This document shows, piece by piece, positions 53,638 through 62,930 of a stretch of 64,000 nucleotides of DNA. The notes below the pieces were generated by a model. The model did not search any database, was not told where the DNA came from, and worked only from the letters and a program-made list of their open reading frames with translations. Source of the DNA: Nitrospira sp. (lineage in GTDB: Bacteria > Nitrospirota > Nitrospiria > Nitrospirales > Nitrospiraceae); the NCBI GenBank assembly GCA_037045225.1, contig JBAOHZ010000009.1, positions 620,001 through 684,000 of the forward strand, written 5' to 3'. Both the position numbers and the translations under genes were made by a program. Positions within the stretch are counted from its first letter, which is position 1. Each line of letters opens with the position of its first letter.

Positions 53638-55575
53638 TCAATGACCCGACCAGGGCTCCACCAAAGACCCCGGCATTACACCCGCGGGCTCTGCGGCACC
53701 GATTCGCCCCCCCGGACAGCAGGGAATAATGCCCTCCTCCAACCACTCGCCCCGGCCTGCAAGAATGTCTTTCGCCAGATGAAACAGCCTCCGATCGTCA
53801 TCCCACAAGGGCGTCTTCAGCGAGAGTAACGGTGTGGGATGAAACGCCTCCTTGACTCGCAGGCAGAAATCTTCCACCAACGCTCCCGACAAGGCCTGCT
53901 CCCGGAGCTTCGGTTGTGATGCGTACCACAACAACGCTTCCACGGCAAATAGCTGGAGGCCGGCTGTCACCAGGCTTCGCAACACACGTTGATTGCGCGG
54001 GAGATTGTACCGGTCTCGGGCGCTGACCCAGAGCGCCTTCCGCGCGAGCGCATGGCTCTGCGCTGACACAAACTGCTGCCATGAGGCCGCGTCAGCCCCA
54101 GACCGCGGACCTCGCGTAACGAAAGCCATCGGAGTAAAGGCTCGCGCGGAGATCCTCGTGAAAAACGGGAGAGCCTGAGCCATGTCATCGATCCCGCCTT
54201 CCAGACACGTCCTGCCCTGCGTCACGTACTCGGTAAGTCCTTCCCGCGCAATCCATAACGTCAAGATGCCGTTACTGCCTTCCCAGATCACATTGATGAG
54301 CGCGTCCCGGATCATCCGTTCGATCGGCACCGGCAGGTCTCCGTGGAGGCGCAACGAATCAGGCGTCTCAAATGCGCGCCCGCCATAGATGCGGAACAGC
54401 TCGAGCAACGAGTCCAACAGCCATTCCGTTGCGAGTACCTTTGCCGCCGCCGACTCCAACCGGACATCCACCTTGGCATCGGCCCAGATTCCCGTGATCT
54501 TCACGATGGCCTCGAGCGCCAGCACGCGGGACGCCATGAGAACCATTTTGGAACCGATATCCGTATGCTCGCCGATCGGGCGATCGTATTGCACTCGCTG
54601 CTGCGCGCGAGCCCGGGCCAGCCAGAGACATTGCTTAAGATTGCCCAGACAGGCGGCAGGCAGCGTCAGTCGGCCGACCGTGAGGCTCTCCAGGGCGCGC
54701 CGCAGGCCTTCGCCCTCGTCTCCAAGCCGGTCAGCCACCGGCACAAACACGTTGCGCAAATGCACCTGCCCATTGTAAATACCTCGAACCCCCATGAAGT
54801 TGAGACGCGTACAGCGACACCCCTCAGACTTCGTCTCAACGACAAACGCCCCGAATCGTCGCTCTTCTTTGGGACGGTCGACGTCCTGAGGCACCGTGAC
54901 GATCTGAGCAATGACGACGAGGAGTGAGGCCAGGAATTCATGATGGTCACGAGGGGCATTCGTCGTGTACAACTTCTCACCCGTGAGTCGATACCCCACC
55001 AGAACGCCACCTTCATGCACAGGAATGGCATAGGTTTTGAGAGCCCAGATATCGCACCCCGCACTCTTTTCCGTCAGGGCAAATCCGGAAATCGCGCCCC
55101 GGGCCAGTCGAGGCAGCAACCGCTGCTGTTGCTCGCGATTGCCCACTAATTTGACCGGCTCCGCCACTCCGATTGAATTGTGGGCCGACAGCAACACGCT
55201 GGTCGCCGCGTCGTGACTACCGAGAAGAGTCGCCACGGTGTGATACTCCGACTGCGAGAGACCCAACCCGCCGTAGCTGCGCGGGATTTTGATCCCGAAC
55301 GCACCGATCGCTTTGAACGCCTCGATCACGTCTTCGCCGATGGCGCCGTCTCGATCGATGGCTTCCGGATCCACGGTGTCGACCAACAGCAGGCGGAGGG
55401 TGTCGAGAAATTCCTTCGCGTCCTCGCTCATCGCCGAGATCGATGCCTCGGTAAAGAGCGATCTCCGAACGACGCCTTCGAAGAGCCCTGCCATGAACCC
55501 TGAATAGGCACGTGTGTCGCGTGCCACTTCCGCCGCCGCGAGCGACCCCTTGAACAGTGGGTGTGGTGTCGCCAT
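53638..55575 (-). CDS. Acyl-CoA dehydrogenase, long VLCAD-like form
   Basis: The 645-residue flavoenzyme shows FALTEKSAGCDIWA, NFMGVRGIYNGQVHLRNVFVP, QYDRPIGEH and the catalytic Glu region NVIWEGSNGIL, where the usual YEGT reads WEGS. The C-terminal extension of about 180 residues is typical of VLCAD/ACAD9-like enzymes. It catalyses the first beta-oxidation step. AGAGG lies 5 bases before ATG 55575. It is the last gene of the fatty-acid operon, 20 bases after the patatin gene. Confidence 0.9.
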   Translation of the reverse strand: MATPHPLFKGSLAAAEVARDTRAYSGFMAGLFEGVVRRSLFTEASISAMSEDAKEFLDTLRLLLVDTVDPEAIDRDGAIGEDVIEAFKAIGAFGIKIPRSYGGLGLSQSEYHTVATLLGSHDAATSVLLSAHNSIGVAEPVKLVGNREQQQRLLPRLARGAISGFALTEKSAGCDIWALKTYAIPVHEGGVLVGYRLTGEKLYTTNAPRDHHEFLASLLVVIAQIVTVPQDVDRPKEERRFGAFVVETKSEGCRCTRLNFMGVRGIYNGQVHLRNVFVPVADRLGDEGEGLRRALESLTVGRLTLPAACLGNLKQCLWLARARAQQRVQYDRPIGEHTDIGSKMVLMASRVLALEAIVKITGIWADAKVDVRLESAAAKVLATEWLLDSLLELFRIYGGRAFETPDSLRLHGDLPVPIERMIRDALINVIWEGSNGILTLWIAREGLTEYVTQGRTCLEGGIDDMAQALPFFTRISARAFTPMAFVTRGPRSGADAASWQQFVSAQSHALARKALWVSARDRYNLPRNQRVLRSLVTAGLQLFAVEALLWYASQPKLREQALSGALVEDFCLRVKEAFHPTPLLSLKTPLWDDDRRLFHLAKDILAGRGEWLEEGIIPCCPGGRIGAAEPAGVMPGSLVEPWSGH

Positions 55576-55595
55576 ACGTACCTCTTCTGATTTGC

Positions 55596-56816
55596 TTACT
55601 TGGCCTTGCGCCAAGCCGCGCCGAGACCGCCGATGCGCGCCGGCCCAACAATGGGACAAAGAGGCTTCGGAGCAGAACCCATCGCCACTTCCTCAAGCTG
55701 CTCCAGGCGCCGCCCGGCACGGCCCTCGAACCTGGCCTGCGATATCACCAGACCATGGCGACCGAATTGCGCGGCCAGGTCACTAAAACGATCCCGGGCC
55801 AGCGTCCATACCGCCACATATCCGGCCCGAAGGAGATGAATCCGATCGTCGTAACTCAAAAAACTCCGTTCGAACAGGAGGGCATCGGCTTCCACCGGAG
55901 AAATAACGAGCACTTCCTTCTCCGGATAGTCCTGCTGGAAGCCCGCCAAGGCTTGCGAGAACCGCGCGTCGAAATTGATCCGGGAGGCCTGTTCCCCGAT
56001 GGACAAAAATCCCCTATCCCGCAAGCGACGTCCGGACTTGCCGACGGCGGGCGGCGCCTGCGGTGACCGCCTCTCCTGAGTTCGTGCCATCGGATTGATC
56101 ATGATCATGAAGTCCACATGCTTCTGAACGGCGACCTCGAAGAACGCCATACGGCCGATACCCGCATCGATGTAGTCCCGGCCTTGGATCCGGACCGGGC
56201 AAAAATAAATCGGGACGGCTGAGGAGGCCGTCACGGCGCGTGCAATCGGCACGTCCTGCCAATTCTGGTCGCCGAACAACACACCCTCGCCGGTTTCCAG
56301 ATCGATGGCCGGAATATAGAGTTCTTTGGTGAGTCCGCCGAACGTGTTACTCAACCCTTTGACCGTGAAGATCGTCTCGAGGTACTTCGCGAAGGGTTCC
56401 AGCGTGTAAATCCCGCTCGGCAGCGCGTCTTGCGCCTTGTCGAGCAAATCGATAAACGTCATCTCTCCATAGTGACGCACATAGAGCTTCACGAGCGGAA
56501 CAAGTTGCCGTGTCACCCGCCACACCGTTTTGAGCCCTTCGCCGATGGCGGGAGAAAACACATTCCGATGGTCGAAGTAATACGGTCTGGTGCCGGATAG
56601 GTTCGTGTCCAGAATCTCCTGCGGCCTGACGCCATTGGCCAAGAGTGACGCCGCCGCCGCGCCGGCACTCACCCCGACATACAGGTCGAGATCATTCATC
56701 GTCACACCGTCTTCGAAAAGATCATCCAGGGCGGTCAACGCGCCGATTTCGAACAGGTAGCCGGTGAAGCCGCCTCCGCCCAACGCCAGCGCCCGCTTGC
56801 TGAAAGACGGTGCCAT
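55596..56816 (-). CDS. Patatin-like phospholipase
   Basis: The 406-residue protein has the oxyanion motif GGGGFTG, nucleophile motif GVSAG and the catalytic Asp of YIDAGIG. It should hydrolyse acyl esters of lipids, releasing fatty acids. No signal peptide is seen, so it acts inside the cell, probably at membranes. GGAG lies 6 bases before ATG 56816. Its place inside the beta-oxidation operon suggests it supplies fatty acids from membrane lipids or storage esters. Confidence 0.88.
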   Translation of the reverse strand: MAPSFSKRALALGGGGFTGYLFEIGALTALDDLFEDGVTMNDLDLYVGVSAGAAAASLLANGVRPQEILDTNLSGTRPYYFDHRNVFSPAIGEGLKTVWRVTRQLVPLVKLYVRHYGEMTFIDLLDKAQDALPSGIYTLEPFAKYLETIFTVKGLSNTFGGLTKELYIPAIDLETGEGVLFGDQNWQDVPIARAVTASSAVPIYFCPVRIQGRDYIDAGIGRMAFFEVAVQKHVDFMIMINPMARTQERRSPQAPPAVGKSGRRLRDRGFLSIGEQASRINFDARFSQALAGFQQDYPEKEVLVISPVEADALLFERSFLSYDDRIHLLRAGYVAVWTLARDRFSDLAAQFGRHGLVISQARFEGRAGRRLEQLEEVAMGSAPKPLCPIVGPARIGGLGAAWRKAK

Positions 56817-56852
56817 TCTGGGCTCCACATCGACTCAACACACAACGGCCAT

Positions 56853-57641
56853 TCATCGACCCGTGAAATGCGGCTGCCGCTTCTCAAGAAATGCCGAGAC
56901 GCCTTCTCGTTTGTCCTCCGTGTCGCACAACTCTCCGAACAGGCGCGCTTCCAAGGCCAGGCCGTCATGAAGATTCAGCGCAACACCTTGACGAATCGCT
57001 CGAAGCGACGCCCGCACCGCCATCTGGCCTTTCGAAGCAATCATACGCGCCAGCCCCTGAGCCTGACGGAGAAGATCTTCAGGGGGAAAAACCTGCGACA
57101 CGAGACCGATCGTCTTCGCGTCCTGCGCCGAGATCGGCTCGCCGGTCAGAATCAGTTCCAAGGCTTTCGATTGACCGAGGAGCCGGGCAAGTCGCTGAGT
57201 GCCGCCGAATCCCGGCATAATGCCCAGATTGATTTCAGGCTGGCCCAACCGGCTGCCTTCGGCGGCGAACCTGATATGGCAACACATGGCCAATTCCAGA
57301 CCTCCGCCTAAGCAAATCCCGTTGATGGCAGCGATCACCGGTTTTCCAAACCCTTCGATCTGATCCAAGATGGCCTGGCCCTGCAGAGCAATGGCCTCCC
57401 CCTCCTTTGACGAAGCTATGGCGGCCAATACCCGAATGTCTGCCCCGGCAATAAAAAACCGCCCGGCTCCGGTTAACACCACCACTTTGACCGCGTCATC
57501 CTTGGCAGCTTGCTCAAACGTGGCGCTCAGCTCTACCAGCAATTCAGGCGTCAGGGTGTTGGCCGGAGGGTGGTTGATCAACAAAGTGGCCACTGCTCCA
57601 TCAATGTTGCACGAAAGCATCGAGCCGGCTATCGTCGTCAT
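56853..57641 (-). CDS. Enoyl-CoA hydratase
   Basis: The 262-residue crotonase-family protein has both catalytic Glu motifs: NGICLGGGLELAM and QPEINLGIMPGFGG. Oxyanion residues AGADI are present. It hydrates trans-2-enoyl-CoA, the second beta-oxidation step. GAGG stands 5 bases before the ATG. A 90-base gap lies upstream of it and 36 bases separate it from the patatin gene. Confidence 0.92.
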   Translation of the reverse strand: MTTIAGSMLSCNIDGAVATLLINHPPANTLTPELLVELSATFEQAAKDDAVKVVVLTGAGRFFIAGADIRVLAAIASSKEGEAIALQGQAILDQIEGFGKPVIAAINGICLGGGLELAMCCHIRFAAEGSRLGQPEINLGIMPGFGGTQRLARLLGQSKALELILTGEPISAQDAKTIGLVSQVFPPEDLLRQAQGLARMIASKGQMAVRASLRAIRQGVALNLHDGLALEARLFGELCDTEDKREGVSAFLEKRQPHFTGR

Positions 57642-57731
57642 ATGAGCCTCACATCATCGATGGTGAATACTCCCACAAAGATTCGATCGAGGAAGGAGAG
57701 GTCATCCCGATCAAACCCGTCGACAAGAACG

Positions 57732-58955
57732 TCAATAGGCAAAGAACCCTCGTCCCGCAAACTGTCCGGTGAAGCCCGCCTCAACCATTCGGCGCAACAT
57801 CGGCGCCGGCCAGAAGCGGACGCCCAGCGTATCCCGCCATGCTTCCAATTCATGCAGCACATGGTCGACCCCAAGCTGATCGGCAAGATGCAACGGTCCT
57901 CCCTTCTCGTTGGGAAAGCCTGTTCCCGCCACCATCGCAACATCGATGTCTCGCGCCGACGCGACGCCCTCCTGCAACGCAGTCACTGCCTCGTTCACCA
58001 TCGCCAGTAGCGGCCGAGCCCTGGTCCATTCCATTTTTCTATACTTGCCGCCCTGCCGCACGTGCCGCAGCAGAGTATCCAGGTTCTGCTCGCCGCGCCG
58101 TTCCTCGGCACCCGAATAGTCGTAGAACCCGTGACCTGACTTGACGCCCCATCGCCCCGCTTTCACCAAGGCTTCGAGAAGTGGCGCCGGCACCATTCGA
58201 GGCCCGTAGAATCGGTGGAGGATACGGGCGACTTCGAGTGCAATATCGAGTCCGACGGTATCCAGCAGGGTGAATGGGCCGACCGGCATGCCGAATGCCA
58301 CCATGTCCTGATCGATGTCTCTTATGGAGACCTCCCCGTCTTGGAGGCACCATACCGCTTCATTCAGATAGGGAGAGAGCAGGCGATTCACGAGGAACCC
58401 CGCGCATTCTTTCACGATCACCGGCATCTTCCGGATGCTTTCGGCAAAACCGACAACATCATCGACGGCCTGAGCATCAGTGGCCATGCCGGGAATGACT
58501 TCCACCAGCGGCATCACATAGGCCGGATTGAAAAAATGAAGTCCGATCACTTTGCCGGGGCGCCTGGTGGCAGCTCCGATCGATGAAATGGATAACGCGG
58601 AGGTGTTACTCGCCAATATCGTACTTCGCGCACAAACCTGGTCCAGCTCGCGGAATATCCGTTGTTTCAGCGTTAACTCTTCTGAAACCGCCTCGATCAC
58701 CAGATCGACATCACGAAGAGCCTCGAGGTTCGACGCCGGCGTCACCAGCAGCATTTTCTCTTCCAGTTGCTCAGGCGTCATCTTGCCCTTGTCCACGCGG
58801 GCCTGGTAGATCGCTCGCACAGACTCGACGCCGCGCCTGGCCAGTGATTCCTGTATATCGGCCAACAGCACCGGCACACCGGCATAACTCACCACTTCGG
58901 CGATCTGTGCGCCCATGGTCCCGGCCCCCACCACACCGACTCGATAGATGTACAT
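57732..58955 (-). CDS. 3-hydroxyacyl-CoA dehydrogenase
   Basis: The 407-residue NAD enzyme has the Rossmann motif VGVVGAGTMGAQIA and the catalytic His region LHFFNPAYVMPLVEVI. Two copies of the C-terminal 3HCDH domain follow (GFLVNRLLSPYLNEA; and LLAMVNEAVTALQEGVA). This is longer than the usual 285-residue form and similar to two-tail versions such as PaaH. It oxidises 3-hydroxyacyl-CoA. CAGGAG lies 7 bases before ATG 58955. It follows thiolase by 31 bases. Confidence 0.92.
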   Translation of the reverse strand: MYIYRVGVVGAGTMGAQIAEVVSYAGVPVLLADIQESLARRGVESVRAIYQARVDKGKMTPEQLEEKMLLVTPASNLEALRDVDLVIEAVSEELTLKQRIFRELDQVCARSTILASNTSALSISSIGAATRRPGKVIGLHFFNPAYVMPLVEVIPGMATDAQAVDDVVGFAESIRKMPVIVKECAGFLVNRLLSPYLNEAVWCLQDGEVSIRDIDQDMVAFGMPVGPFTLLDTVGLDIALEVARILHRFYGPRMVPAPLLEALVKAGRWGVKSGHGFYDYSGAEERRGEQNLDTLLRHVRQGGKYRKMEWTRARPLLAMVNEAVTALQEGVASARDIDVAMVAGTGFPNEKGGPLHLADQLGVDHVLHELEAWRDTLGVRFWPAPMLRRMVEAGFTGQFAGRGFFAY

Positions 58956-58986
58956 GGGACGACTCCTGTCGCTCGACTCGTACCGA

Positions 58987-60177
58987 TCACGTCCGTTCCA
59001 GCACCATCGCAGCGCCTTGCCCGCCGCCGACGCACAGCGCCACCGCACCGAGCGCCACGCCGCGTCGTTGCATCTCGTACAGCAGCGTGATCACCAGCCG
59101 GGCTCCCGTCATGCCGACTGGATGCCCCAGTGCAATCGCGCCGCCGTTCACGTTGACGAGTTCCCGCTTGAGTCCCAACACACGTTCCACCGCGAGATAC
59201 TGCACGGCAAACGCCTCGTTCAGTTCGATGAGTTCCAGATCGGCGAGTGTGACGCCGGCGCGCCCGAGCGCCAATGGGAGCGCTTCGGCGGGACCAATCC
59301 CCATACGCGTCGGCTCCACACCGATGAACGCATACCCCCTGATGCGGCCGAGCGGGCGACAGTCCAACTCACGCGCACGTGCGGCGGACATCACGATCGC
59401 CGCGGCGGCTCCATCGCTAAGGGGGCAACTGTTGCCCGCCGTGACAGTCCCCTGCTCTTTGAAGAGCGGCGGATACAGCGCGAGTTGCGGTTCCGTCAAG
59501 CCAACATTCGGCCCCTCGTCTTGCGCAACGACGACCGGTGCCACCTCACGTCCGGCCACTGATTTAGGCACCATCAGGGGAAGAATCTCGTCCTTGAGAC
59601 GACCCTCTCGAATCGCTTTGAACGCCCGGCGGTGGCTCTCCACGGCGAATCGATCCTGCTCCTCGCGACCGATGCCAAACTCCTCGGCCAAGTTCTCGGC
59701 CGTCCGGCCCATTAATTGGCCACAAAACGCATCGGTCAATCCTTCCCAGATGCTGTCGATCAATTCGGCGTTGCGAAGCCGCTTTCCCCACCGCATGTCC
59801 CGAGAAACAAACGGAGCGCGGCTCATGCTCTCCACTCCCCCCACAACCTGCACGTCCGCGTCATCGCTTTGAATGTTCTGATAGGCATTGACGAAGGGTT
59901 GGAGGCCGGATGAGCAGTTTCGCTGCACCGAATAAGCCGGGGTACGGACCGGAAGTCCGGCCATGAGCGCCATCACGCGCGCGACGTTGTACGCATCACT
60001 CGTGTGGCCGACGGAACCCACGATCACTTCGTCGATGAGCCGGGGATCCACCTTGGCGCGCGAGACCGCTTCACGCACGACCAATTCGCCCATCTTGTGC
60101 GGCGGGAGGTCTTTCAGTGCGCCGCCAAAGTTGCCGATGGGTGTCCGCACGCCGGCTACAATGACGACGTCTTTCAT
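58987..60177 (-). CDS. Acetyl-CoA C-acyltransferase (thiolase)
   Basis: The 396-residue thiolase has active Cys88 (QRNCSSGLQ), His352 (GHPVGMTGAR) and Cys382 (CVGGGQG). It cleaves 3-ketoacyl-CoA or condenses acetyl-CoA. GGAGG lies just before ATG 60177. It sits 20 bases after the acyl-CoA ligase gene. Confidence 0.94.
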   Translation of the reverse strand: MKDVVIVAGVRTPIGNFGGALKDLPPHKMGELVVREAVSRAKVDPRLIDEVIVGSVGHTSDAYNVARVMALMAGLPVRTPAYSVQRNCSSGLQPFVNAYQNIQSDDADVQVVGGVESMSRAPFVSRDMRWGKRLRNAELIDSIWEGLTDAFCGQLMGRTAENLAEEFGIGREEQDRFAVESHRRAFKAIREGRLKDEILPLMVPKSVAGREVAPVVVAQDEGPNVGLTEPQLALYPPLFKEQGTVTAGNSCPLSDGAAAAIVMSAARARELDCRPLGRIRGYAFIGVEPTRMGIGPAEALPLALGRAGVTLADLELIELNEAFAVQYLAVERVLGLKRELVNVNGGAIALGHPVGMTGARLVITLLYEMQRRGVALGAVALCVGGGQGAAMVLERT

Positions 60178-60197
60178 CGCGACCTCCTTGCAGGCTG

Positions 60198-61913
60198 TCA
60201 CATCGCCTTGCGGGACGCCCGCGCATCAGCCGACATCAGCTCCGCCTCATCGCGCAGCGCACGCCGCAACACCTTTCCAATAATGGTGCGCGGTAGTTCG
60301 CGGCGAAACTCGACGGTCACGGGGACCTTGAATCGTGCCAGCAATCGGCGACAATGGTCGATCAGTTCGCGTTCGGTGATCGCCCATCCATCCTTCTGCA
60401 CGACATAGGCTTTGACCGCTTCTCCGTGATGGTGGTCGGGAACGCCCACGACCACCGCCTCACGCACGGCGGGATGCTGAGAGAGAATTTCTTCAACCTC
60501 CCTCGGATACACCGTCTCGCCCCATGGTTTGATGACATCTTTCTTGCGATCCAGGAAAAAGAAAAAACCACGTTCATCCCGCTTCACAATATCTCCGGTA
60601 TAGAGCCACCCGTCTCGCAACACCGCCTGCGTGTCCGCCGCCTTTTTCCAATAGCCCTGCATGACCTGCGGCCCGCGGACGATCAGTTCACCCGCTTCTC
60701 CCGTGGGAATGTCCCTGACGCCCGTCTCTTCATCCACAATCCGCGCATCTGTATCGGGAAACGGCACTCCCATCGAGCCGCGCGGATGCTCCCGGTGAAT
60801 CGGATTGCAATGGGTCGTAGGACCCGCTTCGGTCAGCCCGTACCCTTCCGAAATGTTCACCCCGCTCAACCGCTCAAATCGTTCCTGCACCTCAAAAGGC
60901 AGGGGGCTGGCCCCGCAAAGACAGACCCGTATCGAATGTAAGTCGTAGCGGCCGACCTTCGAAAACTCTGTGATCATCGCGAACATCATCGGCACGCCAG
61001 ACATAATCGTGACCCGGTGCCGATGAATCAATTTCACCGCCTCCTCCGCATGAAAGCGCGGAAGCAGCACGATCTGAGAACCAGTCGCGACGGCGAGGTT
61101 CTGGCAGGTACTCAACCCATAACAATGAAAAAACGGCACCGCACCCAAGAAGACTTCTTTTCCATCCTGAAAATCAGCACACCAGAGGCGGCCCTGCATG
61201 GCGTTGACCACCACATTTCGATGCGAAAGCATGACGCCTTTGGGCGTGCCGGTGGTGCCGCCGGTATATTGAATCTGGGCCAGCGCATCCGGCTCCACCG
61301 ACGGCAGAAGCGGAGAACCCTGTTCGATGCCGGGGCACGCCGCATCCAGCAGCGCAAGAAAGTCGTAGACCGGGGGAGTTTTCTCGACCACAACCCAGCG
61401 CTTGGCCAATCGCGCCTTGACCGGATACATCAGGCGCTTCACGGTCGGAAGAAAGTCTCTGAGGCTGGTAATGATGATCCGCTCAGGCTGGCCCGCCTGC
61501 TCGCGGACGGCCTGAATGCGGGAATAAAAAAGATCCAACGCGACGATGGTCTCACTGCCGGCATCGGCCAACTGACTCTGAATTTCGCGTTCGACGTAGA
61601 GCGGATTCATCGGCGCGACAATCGCTCCGGCCTTCAACACCCCGTAATAGGCGATGACCGCCTGCGGAATGTTCGGCAGCATGAGGGTGACGCGATCGCC
61701 CGGCTTCACGCCGAGCCGCAGCAACCCCCGTGCAAAACGCGTGGTCAGATCGTTCAGTTCACGGAAGGAAATGCGTGCGCCATAAAAGAAGAGGGCGGCC
61801 GATTCGGGGAACCGTGAGGCAGAACGCCGAAGAAGGTCCGGAACGGCCCATTCCGGATAGGCGGAGGTGAGAGGAACACCCGCATCGTAGCGGCTGATCC
61901 ACACGCGCTCCAT
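60198..61913 (-). CDS. Long-chain fatty acid--CoA ligase
   Basis: The 571-residue AMP-forming ligase has the P-loop YTGGTTGTPKGVMLSHRN, GYGLTEAGP and YTGDIVKRDERGFFFFLDRKKD, ending with the catalytic Lys region RTIIGKVLRR. It activates fatty acids for the pathway encoded downstream. It follows the diiron-protein gene by 24 bases. Chain-length preference cannot be read. Confidence 0.93.
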   Translation of the reverse strand: MERVWISRYDAGVPLTSAYPEWAVPDLLRRSASRFPESAALFFYGARISFRELNDLTTRFARGLLRLGVKPGDRVTLMLPNIPQAVIAYYGVLKAGAIVAPMNPLYVEREIQSQLADAGSETIVALDLFYSRIQAVREQAGQPERIIITSLRDFLPTVKRLMYPVKARLAKRWVVVEKTPPVYDFLALLDAACPGIEQGSPLLPSVEPDALAQIQYTGGTTGTPKGVMLSHRNVVVNAMQGRLWCADFQDGKEVFLGAVPFFHCYGLSTCQNLAVATGSQIVLLPRFHAEEAVKLIHRHRVTIMSGVPMMFAMITEFSKVGRYDLHSIRVCLCGASPLPFEVQERFERLSGVNISEGYGLTEAGPTTHCNPIHREHPRGSMGVPFPDTDARIVDEETGVRDIPTGEAGELIVRGPQVMQGYWKKAADTQAVLRDGWLYTGDIVKRDERGFFFFLDRKKDVIKPWGETVYPREVEEILSQHPAVREAVVVGVPDHHHGEAVKAYVVQKDGWAITERELIDHCRRLLARFKVPVTVEFRRELPRTIIGKVLRRALRDEAELMSADARASRKAM

Positions 61914-61937
61914 GTGACCCTCCGACCCTCGAGCGGG

Positions 61938-62705
61938 TCAATGCGATGGCCCGCGCAGGTCACTCACCAATTGCTGCGCGGGTTGAGGCCGATTCTGGAT
62001 GGAGTCGGGCACCTCCCGCTCCAGTCCCATCCAAAACCCTTCGAGATAGTCCAGCACCGCATTCATTCCGAAGCGGAAATCTCGCTGCTCCGATTCCGAC
62101 ATCCTTGCCTGTTCGGCACATCCCGTTCCACCGACGGCTTCCATGGCATGCTCCATGGCTCGTTCATGCTCGGCCTCGAGCTGGCGGTGAAAGGTGAAAT
62201 ACGTGGGATCCATGCGTGGAAACCGGGTTTCCTTCAACAGGATCAGCCCCGGAATCAGATGATCCCACATGGTAATGGCCATGTTTTCCAGTCCAAAAGA
62301 CGCCCCCAACGCGGTTGCATGATTTCTGCTGCCATATAGCCGTTCCATCCCATGAATGTAGGCACGGGTAGACGGCCTCATGGGTTTGTTCATGGCTTCG
62401 CGAATGGTGATTCCGATCGATCGGAGGAAATTTCGGTACAGCAATTCATGACGATGTTTGACGATGCCGTCGCCGAGTTCCGAATAGAGGACTTTCGTCA
62501 ACTCATCGGCGACGGCTTCATCTTCGGTGTTGACGAGTTGTGCGGCAAGAATGCGGGGGAAGAATCGCGCGAAGCTATAAAACTCCACGGCGAACTCATG
62601 AAACTCTTGTTCGGTAAGGTTCCCGCCTCGAAAGCGTGACAGGTAGGGATTATTGATCGCTCCGTGCCGGAGCACATCCGCGCGCACATGTTCGTAAAAC
62701 GACAT
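61938..62705 (-). CDS. Heme-oxygenase-like diiron (CADD/UndA-like) protein
   Basis: The 255-residue all-helical protein has a set of likely iron ligands: Glu76, His84 or His86 (SELGDGIVKHRH), Glu140 (FGLENMA) and the cluster His173-x3-Glu177-x2-His180 (HRQLEAEH). That last pattern parallels His174/Asp178/His181 of Chlamydia CADD. Members of this HDO fold oxidise amino acids, fatty acids or their own side chains (CADD makes p-aminobenzoate; UndA makes alkenes). GGAGG lies 6 bases before ATG 62705. It is first in the beta-oxidation operon, favouring a fatty-acid substrate, but a CADD-type role is equally possible. Confidence 0.8.
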   Translation of the reverse strand: MSFYEHVRADVLRHGAINNPYLSRFRGGNLTEQEFHEFAVEFYSFARFFPRILAAQLVNTEDEAVADELTKVLYSELGDGIVKHRHELLYRNFLRSIGITIREAMNKPMRPSTRAYIHGMERLYGSRNHATALGASFGLENMAITMWDHLIPGLILLKETRFPRMDPTYFTFHRQLEAEHERAMEHAMEAVGGTGCAEQARMSESEQRDFRFGMNAVLDYLEGFWMGLEREVPDSIQNRPQPAQQLVSDLRGPSH

Positions 62706-62794
62706 CGTGCACCTCCGCGGTCATACCGGAATGTCCCTTCTCGTTCCAACGAACGTCATACGAATTTCCTTTCCCATGTTCATCGTCATTGGCA

Positions 62795-62824
62795 ATGATA
62801 CAAAATCTATATTGAATGATGCAA
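62795..62824 (-). promoter_or_regulatory. Promoter of the beta-oxidation operon
   Basis: Minus-strand TTGCAT (62824-62819), an 18-base spacer ending in TTTTG and TATCAT (62800-62795). Its -35 is adjacent to that of the divergent plus-strand promoter. The leader is about 85 bases. Confidence 0.6.
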
Positions 62825-62839
62825 CTCTTATGTTATATA
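62812..62839 (+). promoter_or_regulatory. Promoter of the HPPD-like/hmgA genes
   Basis: TTGAAT (62812-62817), a 16-base spacer and TATATA (62834-62839). It overlaps the divergent promoter at 62795-62824, so both cannot easily be bound by polymerase at once. Confidence 0.6.
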
Positions 62840-62930
62840 GTGTGAACGTATGTGAATCGTTCGCTTCCCGATCGCAACAATGGCATGAGTCCCTTCCACG
62901 TTTATCCTTGGCCGGGTAGGAGGACTTACC

